From positions 92,008 to 156,007 of the forward strand of contig MEFV01000006.1 of assembly GCA_001725255.1 (NCBI GenBank): 64,000 nucleotides of DNA, given 5' to 3'. The notes beneath the pieces were generated by a model that saw only the letters and a program-made list of their open reading frames with translations, did no database searches and was not told where the DNA came from. Numbering within the stretch: position 1 is the stretch's first letter; each line of letters begins with the position of its first letter. Positions 10,029 to 19,214 of this stretch are shown piece after piece. The position numbers were made by a program, and so were the translations under genes. Source of the DNA: Comamonas sp. SCN 67-35 (GTDB taxonomy: Bacteria > Pseudomonadota > Gammaproteobacteria > Burkholderiales > Burkholderiaceae_C).

Positions 10029-10616
10029 TCAGCGGCTGCCGACGGGCTGCGAGTCGAACAGGCTTTGCGCGGGTGCGGTCTTCATCGCCTGCGTCACCTG
10101 GGCCTGCTGCGCACTCATGCAATCGTCGGCCATGCGCTGGCCGAGCTTCTGATTCATGAGCATGGATTTGTTGGCAATCTGGATCCACACCGCGCCCGAA
10201 CGCGGATCTTCCAGCCGCACGGCGCTGGTGGCCGCGACCACGGGGTGCATGTGGTAATTGAACCCCTTGCCGGCCACAAAGAAGCTGCCGGGCGACTTGG
10301 GATCGGGGTCGATCTGCACGGATGCGCCCAGCTCGCAGACGATGTGGCCGGTGTAGACGCGTTCGGAAACCGCCTTTTCCTCGGGTGTGAGCACCACCAC
10401 CTCGGGCACGGGCTCGGGAGCGGCCTTGGCCTCCTGCTTTTTCGCCTTGCCCTTGACCGCCTTCGCATGGTGCGCCGGCGCAGCCTTCTTCGTCACGTGC
10501 TGGGCGGCAGGCTTGCTGCTCGCCGATGAAGCGCTCTGGGAACTCGTCCCGGAATCAGCCGCCCACGTCAGTGCCGGCGCCAGACACAGCAAAGAAGCCA
10601 GGAGAAGAGGTTTCAT
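10029..10616 (-). CDS. Secreted protein of unknown function
   Basis: This 195-residue protein begins with a classical signal peptide (MKPLLLASLLCLAPALTWA, cleavage near residue 19). A low-complexity Ser/Ala/Lys-rich linker follows (about 20-70). The compact C-terminal domain (about 75-180) contains VYTGHIVCELGASVQI and GFNYHMHPVVAATSAVRLED, with two cysteines (CELG and DDCM) that could form a disulfide in the periplasm. I do not recognise a named domain. It sits between the CitE-like gene and acnB on the same strand, with 40 bp and 93 bp gaps, so it may share their transcript. Its relation to the TCA cycle is unclear. Confidence 0.8.
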   Translation of the reverse strand: MKPLLLASLLCLAPALTWAADSGTSSQSASSASSKPAAQHVTKKAAPAHHAKAVKGKAKKQEAKAAPEPVPEVVVLTPEEKAVSERVYTGHIVCELGASVQIDPDPKSPGSFFVAGKGFNYHMHPVVAATSAVRLEDPRSGAVWIQIANKSMLMNQKLGQRMADDCMSAQQAQVTQAMKTAPAQSLFDSQPVGSR

Positions 10617-10656
10617 GGGAACACCTGCCGTTTGGGAAATGAAAGCGAATCAAGGT

Positions 10657-11649
10657 TCAGGCAAACCAATGCAGCACCTCGGGTGGGAGCGATTTGCCCG
10701 TGGCACGCGCTCGCTCAAGCACATGCCAGAAGTAACGATAGCTCGCACGGTCGTGCAGGCTGCCCGAATCGTTGATGGGGGCCCAGTCCGCCGCCTGCGC
10801 CGTGCGAAGGATGCGCGCGGCGCTCAGCACCTCGGCGTCATCGGGCGCCATGGCAGCGAGAATCGGGCGAATCTGCGCCGGGTGAATGCTCCACATGCGG
10901 GTGTAGCCGAATTCACGCGCTGCCCGCGTCGCGGCCGACTGCAGCGCCGCCGCATCGTTGAACTCGGTCACGACGCAGTGCGACGGCACCTTGCCGTGCG
11001 CGTGACAGGCGCTGGCGATTTCAAGCTTGGCACGTACGACCAGGGGATGCTCGAACTGCCCCCGGGACGACATGGCCGATGCAGGAATGGCGCCGCCATG
11101 CGCCGAGACGAAATCCATCAGGCCGAACGAGAGGCTTTGCACGCGCGGGTGCGCAGCGATCTCGAATGCCTGATGGACCGCCGCCGGCGACTCTATCAAA
11201 ACATGTAGCTGCAAGCGCTCGCCACCATTGCGCTTCAGGGCATTTTCTGCCTGAAGAACATCATCCACGCTCTCGACCTTGGGAATCATGACGTGGCACA
11301 GGCGGTCGACCGCCTGGCCCAGGATGAGGTCCATGTCCTGCGCAAACGCAGGGTGGTCCACGGGGTGCACGCGCACCGCCACCCTGGCCTGCGCAGGCGC
11401 CTCGCGCAGCAGGGAGGCGACGAGGCGCGCGTGCGCGGCCTCACCCCCCACGGGAGCACCGTCCTCGCAATCGAGCGTCACATCGAAGACGCAGGTGCCG
11501 AACTCCCGCGTCATCTCGGCCTGCAGCTGCAGGCTCTTGCGCATGCGTGCCTCGACGCCACTGTAGTGATCACACACCGGCAGCAGCGTGGCGCCCGCTT
11601 GCGCGCCCAGCAAGACGGTAGCGGGATGGGCGAATGCAGCAGGGCTCAT
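10657..11649 (-). CDS. HpcH/HpaI aldolase / CitE-like CoA-ester lyase
   Basis: This 330-residue TIM-barrel protein belongs to the citrate-lyase beta / malyl-CoA lyase superfamily. Motifs in order are LDCEDGAP (Mg-binding acidic region), VAVRVHPVDHP, HVMIPKVESVDD, HVLIESPAAV, and SFGLMDFVSAHGG. The usual acidic pair before the last motif is partly changed: Asp is kept, while the Glu seen in CitE is Met. It probably cleaves a CoA ester such as citramalyl- or malyl-CoA; no citrate lyase alpha or gamma subunit is nearby. The frame is open far upstream into mdh. ATG 11649 was chosen because it gives the family N-terminus and overlaps the stop of a small upstream ORF (ATGA). Confidence 0.88.
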   Translation of the reverse strand: MSPAAFAHPATVLLGAQAGATLLPVCDHYSGVEARMRKSLQLQAEMTREFGTCVFDVTLDCEDGAPVGGEAAHARLVASLLREAPAQARVAVRVHPVDHPAFAQDMDLILGQAVDRLCHVMIPKVESVDDVLQAENALKRNGGERLQLHVLIESPAAVHQAFEIAAHPRVQSLSFGLMDFVSAHGGAIPASAMSSRGQFEHPLVVRAKLEIASACHAHGKVPSHCVVTEFNDAAALQSAATRAAREFGYTRMWSIHPAQIRPILAAMAPDDAEVLSAARILRTAQAADWAPINDSGSLHDRASYRYFWHVLERARATGKSLPPEVLHWFA

Positions 11650-11762
11650 GCCACGTCCCGCGCCATCGATGAAAGCAGTGCGCCCGCCACATGCAGACCA
11701 ACCGACGGACCCATGCGCCCGTCGGCGGACTGCAGGTGCTGCGCTGGGTTCCAGTCTGCCAT
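11646..11762 (-). CDS. Possible 38-residue ORF between mdh and the CitE-like gene
   Basis: An ATG at 11762, 20 bp after the mdh stop and preceded closely by AGGGGCC, opens a 38-codon frame. It ends in an ATGA overlap with the CitE-like gene, an arrangement typical of translational coupling. The start MADWNPAQHLQSADGR loosely resembles the N-terminus of trans-aconitate methyltransferase (family pattern DWNPxxYLxFxxER), but no methyltransferase domain follows. It could be a coupling leader peptide, a remnant, or chance. Confidence 0.35.
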   Translation of the reverse strand: MADWNPAQHLQSADGRMGPSVGLHVAGALLSSMARDVA

Positions 11763-11782
11763 GGCCCCTGATTATCTTGCGT

Positions 11783-12769
11783 TTACAGCAGGTGCTTGAC
11801 GGCGTCCGCCTCGCTCTGCAGCTCGGCCAGGGTCTTGTTGATGCGTTCCTGCGAGAAGGCATCGATTTCCAGGCCCTTGACCACCGTGTACTTGCCGCCC
11901 TCGGTCGTGACCGGGAAGCCGAACATCACGTCCTTGGGAATGCCGTAGTCGCCATTGGAGGGAATGCCCATGGTGACCCACTGGCCGTTGGTGCCCAGGG
12001 CCCAGTCGTGCATGTGATCGATGGCGGCGTTGGCGGCCGAGGCGGCCGAGGACAGGCCGCGCGCCTCGATGATGGCTGCGCCGCGCTTGCCCACCGTGGG
12101 CAGGAAGACGTTGGCATTCCACTCCTGATCGTGGATCGCGTCCTTGACCGACTTGCCGTTCACGCTGGCAAAGCGGTAATCGGCGTACATGGTGGGCGAA
12201 TGGTTGCCCCACACGGCGAGCTTCTCGATGTCGCCCACGGCCACGCCCATCTTGTGCGCGATCTGGCTGGCGGCGCGGTTGTGATCCAGGCGCAGCATGG
12301 CGGTGAAATTCTCGCGCGGCAGGTCGGGTGCGCTCTTCATCGCGATGTAGGCGTTGGTGTTGGCCGGATTGCCCACCACCAGCACCTTCACGTTGCGCGA
12401 GGCCACGGCGTTCAGGGCTTTGCCCTGCGCGGTGAAGATCTGCGCATTGGCAGCCAGCAGGTCGGCGCGCTCCATGCCGGGGCCGCGCGGGCGGGCGCCG
12501 ACGAGCAGCGCGTAATCGGTGTCCTTGAAGGCCTGCATCGGATCGGAATGGGCCTCGATGCCCGCGAGCAGCGGGAAGGCGCAGTCTTCGAGTTCCATGA
12601 TCACGCCCTTGAGCGCGTTCTGCGCCTTCTCGACCGGGATTTCCAGCAGCTGCAGGATGACGGGCTGATCCTTGCCCAGCATCTCGCCGGAGGCAATGCG
12701 GAACAGCAACGCGTAGCCGATCTGGCCCGCGGCACCGGTAACGGCCACGCGGACGGGTTTCTTGTTCAT
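11783..12769 (-). CDS. mdh: Malate dehydrogenase
   Basis: This 328-residue NAD-dependent enzyme interconverts malate and oxaloacetate. It shows the Rossmann motif [20 protein letters not shown], the mobile loop [15 protein letters not shown] with substrate-binding arginines, [20 protein letters not shown] and the catalytic histidine in [13 protein letters not shown]. Length and sequence fit the cytosolic-type Mdh common in Burkholderiales. The frame extends 31 codons upstream, but [15 protein letters not shown] is the family start, so ATG 12769 was chosen. It is the first gene of the minus-strand TCA group and is divergent from a GntR regulator; a palindrome lies in the shared 214-bp gap. Confidence 0.97.
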   Translation of the reverse strand: MNKKPVRVAVTGAAGQIGYALLFRIASGEMLGKDQPVILQLLEIPVEKAQNALKGVIMELEDCAFPLLAGIEAHSDPMQAFKDTDYALLVGARPRGPGMERADLLAANAQIFTAQGKALNAVASRNVKVLVVGNPANTNAYIAMKSAPDLPRENFTAMLRLDHNRAASQIAHKMGVAVGDIEKLAVWGNHSPTMYADYRFASVNGKSVKDAIHDQEWNANVFLPTVGKRGAAIIEARGLSSAASAANAAIDHMHDWALGTNGQWVTMGIPSNGDYGIPKDVMFGFPVTTEGGKYTVVKGLEIDAFSQERINKTLAELQSEADAVKHLL

Positions 12770-12900
12770 GGTGATACTCCAGTCAAAACGATAAACGTGA
12801 TGGCCGCGATGTGCGCGATGCCCTTGAACCCGGCTCGGCGCCACCCCGGATAAACCGCGCAATTTTACTGCGTCTGGCGACGCGCCGTCAATTTGTCTTA

Positions 12901-12916
12901 TATCTTATATAAGATA
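12901..12916. promoter_or_regulatory. 16-bp perfect palindrome in the mdh/gntR divergent promoter
   Basis: TATCTTATATAAGATA is a perfect inverted repeat in an AT-rich island, with a further CTTATAT overlapping its left arm from 12897. It lies 68 bp upstream of the GntR gene and 132 bp upstream of mdh. It is a good candidate operator for that GntR/HutC regulator, controlling itself and possibly the adjacent TCA genes. I found no second copy before sdhC, acnB or gltA. Confidence 0.6.
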
Positions 12917-12983
12917 CAATTGACCCTACACAGGCTGCATCAATGCGTCGGCTTCGACGCGGCCCGGCAACTCCCCCTACTTC

Positions 12984-13739
12984 ATGTCACGCCCCCCCGC
13001 AACCGCCATCGACACACCGGCCTTCAGTCCGTTGTATCTGCAGATCAAGGGCTTGATTCTGCAAGGACTGCAATCGGGGGAGTGGAAGCCGGGCGAACTC
13101 ATCCCCAGCGAGATGGAGCTGGCGGCGCGCTTTCGCGTGAGCCAGGGCACGGTGCGCAAGGCCATCGACGAACTCGCGGGCGAGAACCTGCTGATGCGTC
13201 GCCAGGGCAAGGGCACCTTCGTCTCCACACACGCCGAGCGGCAGGTGCAGTACCGCTTCCTGCGCCTGCGCCCGGACGAGGGCAGTGAACAGGCCGAGGG
13301 CCCGGCCCAGCGCCAGGTTATCGAATGCCGGCGCCTGCGCGCCAGCGCGGAGGTGGCCCGCGCCCTGTCACTGCGCACGGGCGATGCCGTGATGCACGCC
13401 CGCCGCGTACTCTCCTTTGCCAAGACACCCGCCATCCTGGAAGACATCTGGCTGCCCGGCCAGGCCTTCAAGGGCTTGACGGCGGAACGCATGAGCAGCT
13501 ACAACGGGCCGACCTACGCCATGTTCGAGGAGGACTTCGGCGTGCGCATGGTGCGGGCCGACGAAAAGCTGCGCGCCGTCACGCCCAACGAAGAGCAGGC
13601 GCGGCTGCTGGGCATCAATGGCTGCACGCCGCTGCTCAGCGTCGAGCGCATCGCCTACACGTACAACGACGTTCCCATGGAGCTGCGCCGCGGCCTGTAC
13701 CGCACCGACACGCATCACTACCGGAACACGCTGAACTGA
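12984..13739 (+). CDS. GntR/HutC-family transcriptional regulator (UTRA domain)
   Basis: This 251-residue regulator has an N-terminal GntR winged helix (about residues 15-85: SPLYLQIKGLIL, LIPSEMELAARFRVSQGTVR, RRQGKGTFV) and a C-terminal UTRA ligand domain (about 105-245) with LPGQAFKGLTAE, PLLSVERIAYTYNDVPME and the terminal YRTDTHHYRNTL. It is divergent from mdh and 155 bp upstream of sdhC. Position suggests control of TCA-cycle genes in response to a cycle intermediate or precursor, but the ligand is unknown. The palindrome at 12901-12916 is its likely operator. Confidence 0.9.
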   Translation: MSRPPATAIDTPAFSPLYLQIKGLILQGLQSGEWKPGELIPSEMELAARFRVSQGTVRKAIDELAGENLLMRRQGKGTFVSTHAERQVQYRFLRLRPDEGSEQAEGPAQRQVIECRRLRASAEVARALSLRTGDAVMHARRVLSFAKTPAILEDIWLPGQAFKGLTAERMSSYNGPTYAMFEEDFGVRMVRADEKLRAVTPNEEQARLLGINGCTPLLSVERIAYTYNDVPMELRRGLYRTDTHHYRNTLN

Positions 13740-13894
13740 GATGCATCAACAAACCCCCATGTTGCGGCCGCGCGAAGCGCCTGACGCCGCAAAATTCCAC
13801 ACGCAAGCGCCGGGTCACTCGCACGGCGGTCTAAAATTTCCTGTTGCCGACGCAGTGCGCCACGTCTGATTGAACCTTTCACGAAAGCACATCC

Positions 13895-14326
13895 ATGCCA
13901 GAGACCGCCAAGAAACGCCCGGAGTTTCGCAATCTCAACGTATTTGCAGACCTGCCCACTTACCGCTGGCCGCTGGCCGCCATCGTCTCGGGCATGCACC
14001 GCATCAGCGGTCTGCTGATTTTCCTGCTGCTGCCCTTCATCATCTGGATGTTCGACACCTCGGTGACCTCCGAGATTTCGTTCAACCGCTTCACCTCCGT
14101 CTTCACGAGCGGCGCCGGGTTCCTTCCGGGCTGGTTCGTCAAGCTCGTGGCCCTGGCGCTGATCTGGGCTTACCTGCAGCACTTCATCGCCGGCATCCGC
14201 CACCTCTACTTCGACGCCACCCACATGACGACCAAGTCGCGTGGGCGCCGCACCGCCGCCGCCACCTTGATCCTCGCCCTGGGCCTGACGGTCATCCTGG
14301 GGGCCAAGCTGTTCGGCCTGTACTGA
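13895..14326 (+). CDS. sdhC: Succinate dehydrogenase cytochrome b556 subunit
   Basis: This is a 143-residue membrane anchor of complex II with three transmembrane helices. It contains HRISGLLIFLLLPF (first helix, ubiquinone-site region) and the haem b ligand histidine in the segment YLQHFIAGIRHLYFD. The start ATG 13895 gives the family N-terminus (RPEFRNLNVFADLPTYRWPL). The 155-bp upstream gap contains TAAAAT at 13832-13837, a possible -10, without a clear -35. It is first in sdhCDAB-sdhE-gltA, all on the plus strand with short gaps. Confidence 0.96.
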   Translation: MPETAKKRPEFRNLNVFADLPTYRWPLAAIVSGMHRISGLLIFLLLPFIIWMFDTSVTSEISFNRFTSVFTSGAGFLPGWFVKLVALALIWAYLQHFIAGIRHLYFDATHMTTKSRGRRTAAATLILALGLTVILGAKLFGLY

Positions 14327-14372
14327 CCGGCCGGCCGCGCGTTCACGCATTTTCTGATTCAAGGAGTTTTTC

Positions 14373-14738
14373 ATGGCTACCACCTACGGTTACAAGCGGC
14401 TCGTCGTCGGCGCGCACTACGGCCTGCGCGACTGGCTCGTGCAGCGCCTGACGGCCATCGTCATGGCGCTGTTCACCCTCGCGCTGCTGGTCCAGCTGAT
14501 CGCGAGCAAGGGTCCCATCGGCTACGAAACCTGGTCCGGCATCTTCTCCAGCCAATGGATGAAGACCATCACCTTTGCCACCATCGTGGCGCTGATCTGG
14601 CACGCATGGGTCGGGGTGCAAAGCATCTGGATGGACTACGTCAAGCCCGATGGCCTGCGCCTGGTCTTCTATCTCGTCACGGCCTTCTGGCTGGTGGCCT
14701 GTGGCGGCTGGGCTGTCCAGGTTCTGTGGCGTCTGTGA
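14373..14738 (+). CDS. sdhD: Succinate dehydrogenase hydrophobic membrane anchor subunit
   Basis: This 121-residue protein has three transmembrane helices and forms the second membrane anchor of complex II. The second haem b ligand is in IWHAWVGVQSIWMDYVKP (about residues 72-89). An AAGGAG sequence lies 6 nt before ATG 14373. It sits 46 bp after sdhC and 22 bp before sdhA. Confidence 0.96.
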   Translation: MATTYGYKRLVVGAHYGLRDWLVQRLTAIVMALFTLALLVQLIASKGPIGYETWSGIFSSQWMKTITFATIVALIWHAWVGVQSIWMDYVKPDGLRLVFYLVTAFWLVACGGWAVQVLWRL

Positions 14739-14760
14739 ACCCCCCGAGCGAAAGTAAAGA

Positions 14761-16566
14761 ATGAGCTATACCAAAGCCAATATCACCAAGCGCAAATTCG
14801 ACGTCGTCATCGTCGGCGCCGGCGGCGCGGGTCTGCGCGCCGCGCTGGAACTGTCCCGCTCGGGCCTGAATGTGGCCTGCCTCACCAAGGTTTTCCCCAC
14901 GCGCTCACACACCGTGGCCGCGCAGGGCGGCGTGTCGGCCTCGCTCGGAAACATGAGCGAGGACAACTGGCATTACCACTTCTACGACACCATCAAGGGC
15001 GGTGACTGGCTCGGTGACCAGGACGCGATCGAGTTCATGTGCCGCGAAGCCCCCAATGTGGTCATCGAACTCGAACACTTCGGCATGCCGTTCGACCGCA
15101 ACCCCGACGGCACCATCTACCAGCGCCCCTTCGGCGGCCACACGTCCAACTATGGTGAAAAGCCGGTGCAGCGCGCCTGCGCGGCGGCCGACCGCACCGG
15201 CCACGCCATGCTGCATACGCTGTACCAGCAGAACGTCAAGACCAAGACCAATTTCTTCGTCGAATGGATGGCGCTCGACCTCATCCGCAACACGCAGGGC
15301 GACGTGGTCGGCGTGACTGCGCTGGAACTGGAGACTGGCGACTTCTACGAACTGCACGCCAAGGTGGTTCTGCTGGCCACCGGCGGCGCGGGCCGCATCT
15401 TTGCCGCCACGACCAACGCCTACATTAACACCGGCGACGGCCTGGGCATGGCGGCGCGGGCCGGCATCCCGCTGCAGGACATGGAGTTCTGGCAGTTCCA
15501 CCCCACGGGCGTGTTCGGCGCCGGCGTGCTGCTCACCGAAGGCTGCCGTGGCGAAGGGGCGATCCTGCTCAACAGCGAGGGCGAGCGCTTCATGGAGCGC
15601 TACGCCCCCACGCTCAAAGACCTGGCGCCGCGCGACTTCGTCTCGCGCTCGATGGACCAGGAGATCAAGGAAGGCCGCGGCTGCGGTCCGAACAAGGATC
15701 ACATCCTGCTCAAACTCGACCACCTGGGTGCGGAGACCATCCACAAGCGCCTGCCTTCGGTGGAAGAAATCGGCCACAACTTCGCCAACGTCGACATCAC
15801 CAAGGAGCCGATCGGCGTGATCCCGACCATCCACTACATGATGGGCGGCATCCCGACCAACCTGCACGGCCAGGTGCTGATGTGGGACGGCCAGCAGAAC
15901 AAACCCGTGAACGGCCTGTACGCCGTGGGCGAATGCTCCTGCGTTTCGGTGCACGGCGCCAACCGGCTGGGCACCAATTCGCTGCTGGACCTGCTGGTCT
16001 TCGGCAAGTCGGCCGGCAAGCACATCACCGAGTTCGTGCGGGGTTATGGCGAGCACCATCCGATGCCCGCGGATGCTTCGGACTATTCGCTCAGCCGCCT
16101 CAATCACCTGCAGGAATCGAACAACGGGCTGTACTCGCAGGATGTCGCCAACAAGCTGCGCACCACGATGCAGACGCACGCAGGGGTGTTTCGCACGCAG
16201 AAGACGCTGGACGAAGGCGTGGAGAAGGTCAGGGCCATTGCACAAGAGGCAGCCAACATCTCCCTGCAGGACAAGTCCCTGGTCTGGAACACCGCCCGTA
16301 TGGAAGCGCTGGAAGTCGAAAACCTCACCGAGGTGGCTCGGGCGACCATCACGTCGGCGGCCGCGCGCCACGAGTGTCGCGGCGCCCACGTGGTCTACGA
16401 CTACGAGCACCCTGCGGACCACCCCGATTTCCCCCTGGGGCGCAACGACAAGGAATGGCTCAAGCACACGCTGTGGCATCGCGACGGCGACCGCCTGGAC
16501 TACAAGCCGGTGAACCTCAAGCCACTGACCGTGGACACCATTCCTCCCAAGGTCCGCACGTTCTGA
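14761..16566 (+). CDS. sdhA: Succinate dehydrogenase flavoprotein subunit
   Basis: This 601-residue subunit oxidises succinate to fumarate on covalently bound FAD. It has the dinucleotide-binding [16 protein letters not shown] (about residues 16-31), the FAD-linking histidine in [11 protein letters not shown], the substrate-site segments [20 protein letters not shown] and [13 protein letters not shown], and [21 protein letters not shown] near residue 400. Full family length. ATG 14761 is directly preceded by AAAGTAAAGA. Confidence 0.98.
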   Translation: MSYTKANITKRKFDVVIVGAGGAGLRAALELSRSGLNVACLTKVFPTRSHTVAAQGGVSASLGNMSEDNWHYHFYDTIKGGDWLGDQDAIEFMCREAPNVVIELEHFGMPFDRNPDGTIYQRPFGGHTSNYGEKPVQRACAAADRTGHAMLHTLYQQNVKTKTNFFVEWMALDLIRNTQGDVVGVTALELETGDFYELHAKVVLLATGGAGRIFAATTNAYINTGDGLGMAARAGIPLQDMEFWQFHPTGVFGAGVLLTEGCRGEGAILLNSEGERFMERYAPTLKDLAPRDFVSRSMDQEIKEGRGCGPNKDHILLKLDHLGAETIHKRLPSVEEIGHNFANVDITKEPIGVIPTIHYMMGGIPTNLHGQVLMWDGQQNKPVNGLYAVGECSCVSVHGANRLGTNSLLDLLVFGKSAGKHITEFVRGYGEHHPMPADASDYSLSRLNHLQESNNGLYSQDVANKLRTTMQTHAGVFRTQKTLDEGVEKVRAIAQEAANISLQDKSLVWNTARMEALEVENLTEVARATITSAAARHECRGAHVVYDYEHPADHPDFPLGRNDKEWLKHTLWHRDGDRLDYKPVNLKPLTVDTIPPKVRTF

Positions 16567-16594
16567 GCGGGTTCTTCATTCAAGGCAAAGAATC

Positions 16595-17299
16595 ATGAAG
16601 CGCACCATCAAAGTCTACCGTTACGACCCGGACAAGGACGAACGCCCCTACATGCAGACCCACGAGGTCGAGCTCGACGGCCACGAGCGCATGTTGCTGG
16701 ACGCCCTGATCAAGCTCAAGAAGGAAGATCCGTCGATCGCCTTCCGCCGCTCCTGCCGCGAAGGCGTCTGCGGCTCGGATGCGATGAACATCAACGGCAA
16801 GAATGGTCTCGCGTGCCTGACCAACATGCAGACCTTGCCCGAGACCATCATCCTCAAGCCCCTGCCCGGCCTGCCCGTGATCCGCGACCTGATCGTGGAC
16901 ATGACGCAGTTCTTCAAGCAGTATCACTCGATCAAGCCCTACCTCATCAACGACGAGCCGCCGCCGCCCGACAAGGAAAGGCTGCAGTCGCCCGAGGAGC
17001 GCGAGGAGCTCGACGGCCTGTACGAATGCATCCTGTGCGCAAGCTGCTCCACCGCCTGCCCGTCGTTCTGGTGGAATCCGGACAAATTCGTGGGTCCGGC
17101 GGGGCTCCTGCAGGCCTACCGCTTCCTCGCCGACAGCCGAGATCAGGCCACGGGCGAGCGCCTGGACAATCTGGAAGACCCCTACCGGCTCTTCCGCTGC
17201 CACAGCATCATGAACTGCGTCGACGTGTGCCCCAAGCACCTCAACCCCAACCGAGCCATCGGCAAGATCAAGGAACTGATGGCCCACCGCGCGGTGTAA
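16595..17299 (+). CDS. sdhB: Succinate dehydrogenase iron-sulfur subunit
   Basis: This 234-residue subunit relays electrons through three Fe-S clusters. The N-terminal ferredoxin domain has SCREGVCGSDAMNINGKNG with Asp in place of one cysteine of the 2Fe-2S site, as is also the case in E. coli SdhB. The C-terminal domain has CILCASCSTACPSFW (4Fe-4S) and CHSIMNCVDVCPKHLNP (3Fe-4S and 4Fe-4S). It lies 28 bp after sdhA and 6 bp before sdhE. Confidence 0.98.
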   Translation: MKRTIKVYRYDPDKDERPYMQTHEVELDGHERMLLDALIKLKKEDPSIAFRRSCREGVCGSDAMNINGKNGLACLTNMQTLPETIILKPLPGLPVIRDLIVDMTQFFKQYHSIKPYLINDEPPPPDKERLQSPEEREELDGLYECILCASCSTACPSFWWNPDKFVGPAGLLQAYRFLADSRDQATGERLDNLEDPYRLFRCHSIMNCVDVCPKHLNPNRAIGKIKELMAHRAV

Positions 17300-17305
17300 G
17301 CCGTC

Positions 17306-17596
17306 ATGACCGGGCCAACCGTACTGGGCGAGCGCGAGACGTCCATCCTGCGCTGGCGCTGCCGCCGGGGACTGCTGGAAAACGACATCTTCATCGAGCG
17401 TTTTTTCGACACCTACGGCGCAAACGTCAGCGAGGATCAAGCTTTCGGCCTTACGCTCCTGATGAATCTGCCCGACAACGATCTGCTGGATCTGTTTCTG
17501 CGCCGTCGTGAACCGGCCGGAGAGCTGGACATAGCGCAGGTCCGGGCCGTGCTGGAACAGTTGCGCAGCCGTCCATTCGCCGAGGCACGGGCCTGA
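17306..17596 (+). CDS. sdhE: FAD assembly factor SdhE
   Basis: This 96-residue helical-bundle protein assists covalent flavinylation of SdhA. The signature is [18 protein letters not shown], containing the RGxxE motif that contacts the flavoprotein. Later [16 protein letters not shown] is typical of the family. It starts 6 bp after the sdhB stop and ends 38 bp before gltA, in the usual betaproteobacterial order. Confidence 0.95.
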   Translation: MTGPTVLGERETSILRWRCRRGLLENDIFIERFFDTYGANVSEDQAFGLTLLMNLPDNDLLDLFLRRREPAGELDIAQVRAVLEQLRSRPFAEARA

Positions 17597-17634
17597 CGGA
17601 TCACCCTATTGCCACACTAACGAGGAAATCTGAG

Positions 17635-18951
17635 ATGACTATGAAATTGGCGGAGCACAAGGCGACACTGTCGTTCAACAACGGCAGCCCCAGTGTCGAT
17701 CTTCCGGTGTACCACGGCACCGTGGGCCCGGACGTGGTGGACATCCGCAAGCTCTACAGCCAGACCGGCATGTTCACCTACGACCCCGGTTTCCTCTCCA
17801 CCGCATCGTGCCAATCGACCATCACGTTCATCGATGGCGAAAAGGGGCGCCTGCTCTATCGCGGCTACCCCATCGAGCAACTGGCCACGCAATGCGACTT
17901 CCTCGACACCTGCTATCTGCTGCTCAAGGGTGATCTGCCCAACGCAGGCCAGCGCGACGAATTCCACAAGCTCGTGATCAGCCACACCATGGTGCACGAG
18001 CAGATGCAGTTCTTCCTGCGGGGTTTTCGCCGCGATGCGCACCCGATGGCGGTGCTCACCGGCCTGATCGGCGCGCTCTCGGCTTTCTACCACGACAGCA
18101 CCGACATCCACAACGCGGAGCATCGCGAAATCGCCGCGATCCGCCTGATCTCCAAGCTCCCGACACTCGTGGCCATGGCCTACAAGTACGGTGTGGGCCA
18201 ACCCTACATGTACCCGAGGAACGACCTGTCCTACGCCGGCAACTTCCTGCGCATGATGTTCGGCGTGCCCTCGGCCGACTACCAGGTCAACCCGGTGATC
18301 GAGCGCGCGATGGATCGCATCTTCATCCTGCACGCCGACCACGAGCAGAACGCGTCCACGTCCACCGTGCGCCTGTGCGGCAGCTCGGGCACCAACCCGT
18401 TCGCCGCCATCGCGGCCGGCGTGGCCTGCCTCTGGGGCCCGGCGCACGGCGGTGCCAACGAGGCCTGCCTGAACATGCTCGAACACCTGCAGGCCAATGG
18501 CGGCATCGCCAAGGTGGGGGAGTTCATGGAGCAGGTCAAGGACAAGAACAGCGGCGTCAAGCTCATGGGCTTCGGTCACCGCGTCTACAAGAACTACGAC
18601 CCGCGCGCCAAGCTCATGCAGGAAACCTGCAACGAGGTGCTGGCCGAGCTGGGCCTGGAGAAAGACCCGCTGTTCGCGCTGGCCAAGCAGGTCGAGAAGA
18701 TCGCGCTGGAAGACGACTACTTCGTGCAGCGCAAGCTCTATCCGAACGTGGACTTCTACTCCGGCATCGTGCAGCGTGCGATCGGCATTCCGGTCAAGCT
18801 CTTCACTGGCATTTTCACCCTGGCGCGCACCGTGGGCTGGATCGCCCAGCTCAACGAGATGATCAGCGACCCCGAGTACAAGATCGGCCGCCCGCGCCAG
18901 CTCTACGTCGGTGCCGCCGAGCGCAACGTCAAGCCGGTGGGCGAACGCTGA
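17635..18951 (+). CDS. gltA: Citrate synthase (type II, hexameric)
   Basis: This 438-residue enzyme condenses acetyl-CoA with oxaloacetate to make citrate. The catalytic residues lie in [11 protein letters not shown] (His), [15 protein letters not shown] (His) and [12 protein letters not shown] (Asp). The N-terminal domain [14 protein letters not shown] with [15 protein letters not shown] is typical of the NADH-sensitive bacterial type. GAGGAAATCTGAG precedes ATG 17635; a second ATG two codons later is possible. It is the last gene of the sdh run and is followed by a terminator-like hairpin. Confidence 0.98.
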   Translation: MTMKLAEHKATLSFNNGSPSVDLPVYHGTVGPDVVDIRKLYSQTGMFTYDPGFLSTASCQSTITFIDGEKGRLLYRGYPIEQLATQCDFLDTCYLLLKGDLPNAGQRDEFHKLVISHTMVHEQMQFFLRGFRRDAHPMAVLTGLIGALSAFYHDSTDIHNAEHREIAAIRLISKLPTLVAMAYKYGVGQPYMYPRNDLSYAGNFLRMMFGVPSADYQVNPVIERAMDRIFILHADHEQNASTSTVRLCGSSGTNPFAAIAAGVACLWGPAHGGANEACLNMLEHLQANGGIAKVGEFMEQVKDKNSGVKLMGFGHRVYKNYDPRAKLMQETCNEVLAELGLEKDPLFALAKQVEKIALEDDYFVQRKLYPNVDFYSGIVQRAIGIPVKLFTGIFTLARTVGWIAQLNEMISDPEYKIGRPRQLYVGAAERNVKPVGER

Positions 18952-18973
18952 GCCGCCCTCCCCGGCGCTTCGA

Positions 18974-19006
18974 GGTCCGCGTGCATTCCGTCCACGGGCC
19001 TTTTTT
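18974..19006 (+). terminator. Probable rho-independent terminator of the sdh-gltA operon
   Basis: GGTCCGCGTG pairs with CACGGGCC with a small bulge, followed by TTTTTT, 23 bp after the gltA stop. Confidence 0.7.
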
Positions 19007-19130
19007 GTATCCATCTCCGGCCAACGGCATCTCCATCGATGACGCCATGGTGCGACATCGCTTGGCTCGGAATCAAAAGACCGGCACAATACAGGCACGA
19101 CGCGCGGCCTGAAGCGCCAAGCGATGCACT

Positions 19131-19160
19131 GGCCCGGACAACCCTGTTGCCCGGGCCTTT
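19131..19160 (+). terminator. Strong hairpin upstream of rnk
   Basis: GGCCCGG-a-CAAC-cct-GTTG-c-CCGGGCC is a near-perfect 11-bp hairpin with a 3-nt loop, followed by TTTG. It lies 55 bp before rnk. It could be a second terminator after gltA or a structured rnk leader; the T-run is short. Confidence 0.5.
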
Positions 19161-19214
19161 GTCCGTTTGCGCGCGCCGCAGACACAAAGATGAATTTTTG
19201 ACAGGAAATCCGCC

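Noticed and set aside
8430..10529. 699-codon open frame on the plus strand opposite acnB
   Set aside because: It is antisense to an unmistakable AcnB and rich in His, Arg, Gly and Ala as expected of a shadow frame in GC-rich DNA; no family motif.
11195..11216. Further copy of the dispersed repeat (TAGCTGCAAGCGCT)
   Set aside because: It lies within conserved codons of the CitE-like enzyme (QLHVLIES region) and matches the core only partly; probably coincidence.
16799..16815. Missing cysteine in the SdhB 2Fe-2S motif (CGSDAMNING)
   Set aside because: The same Cys-to-Asp change is normal in E. coli SdhB, so it is not a defect.
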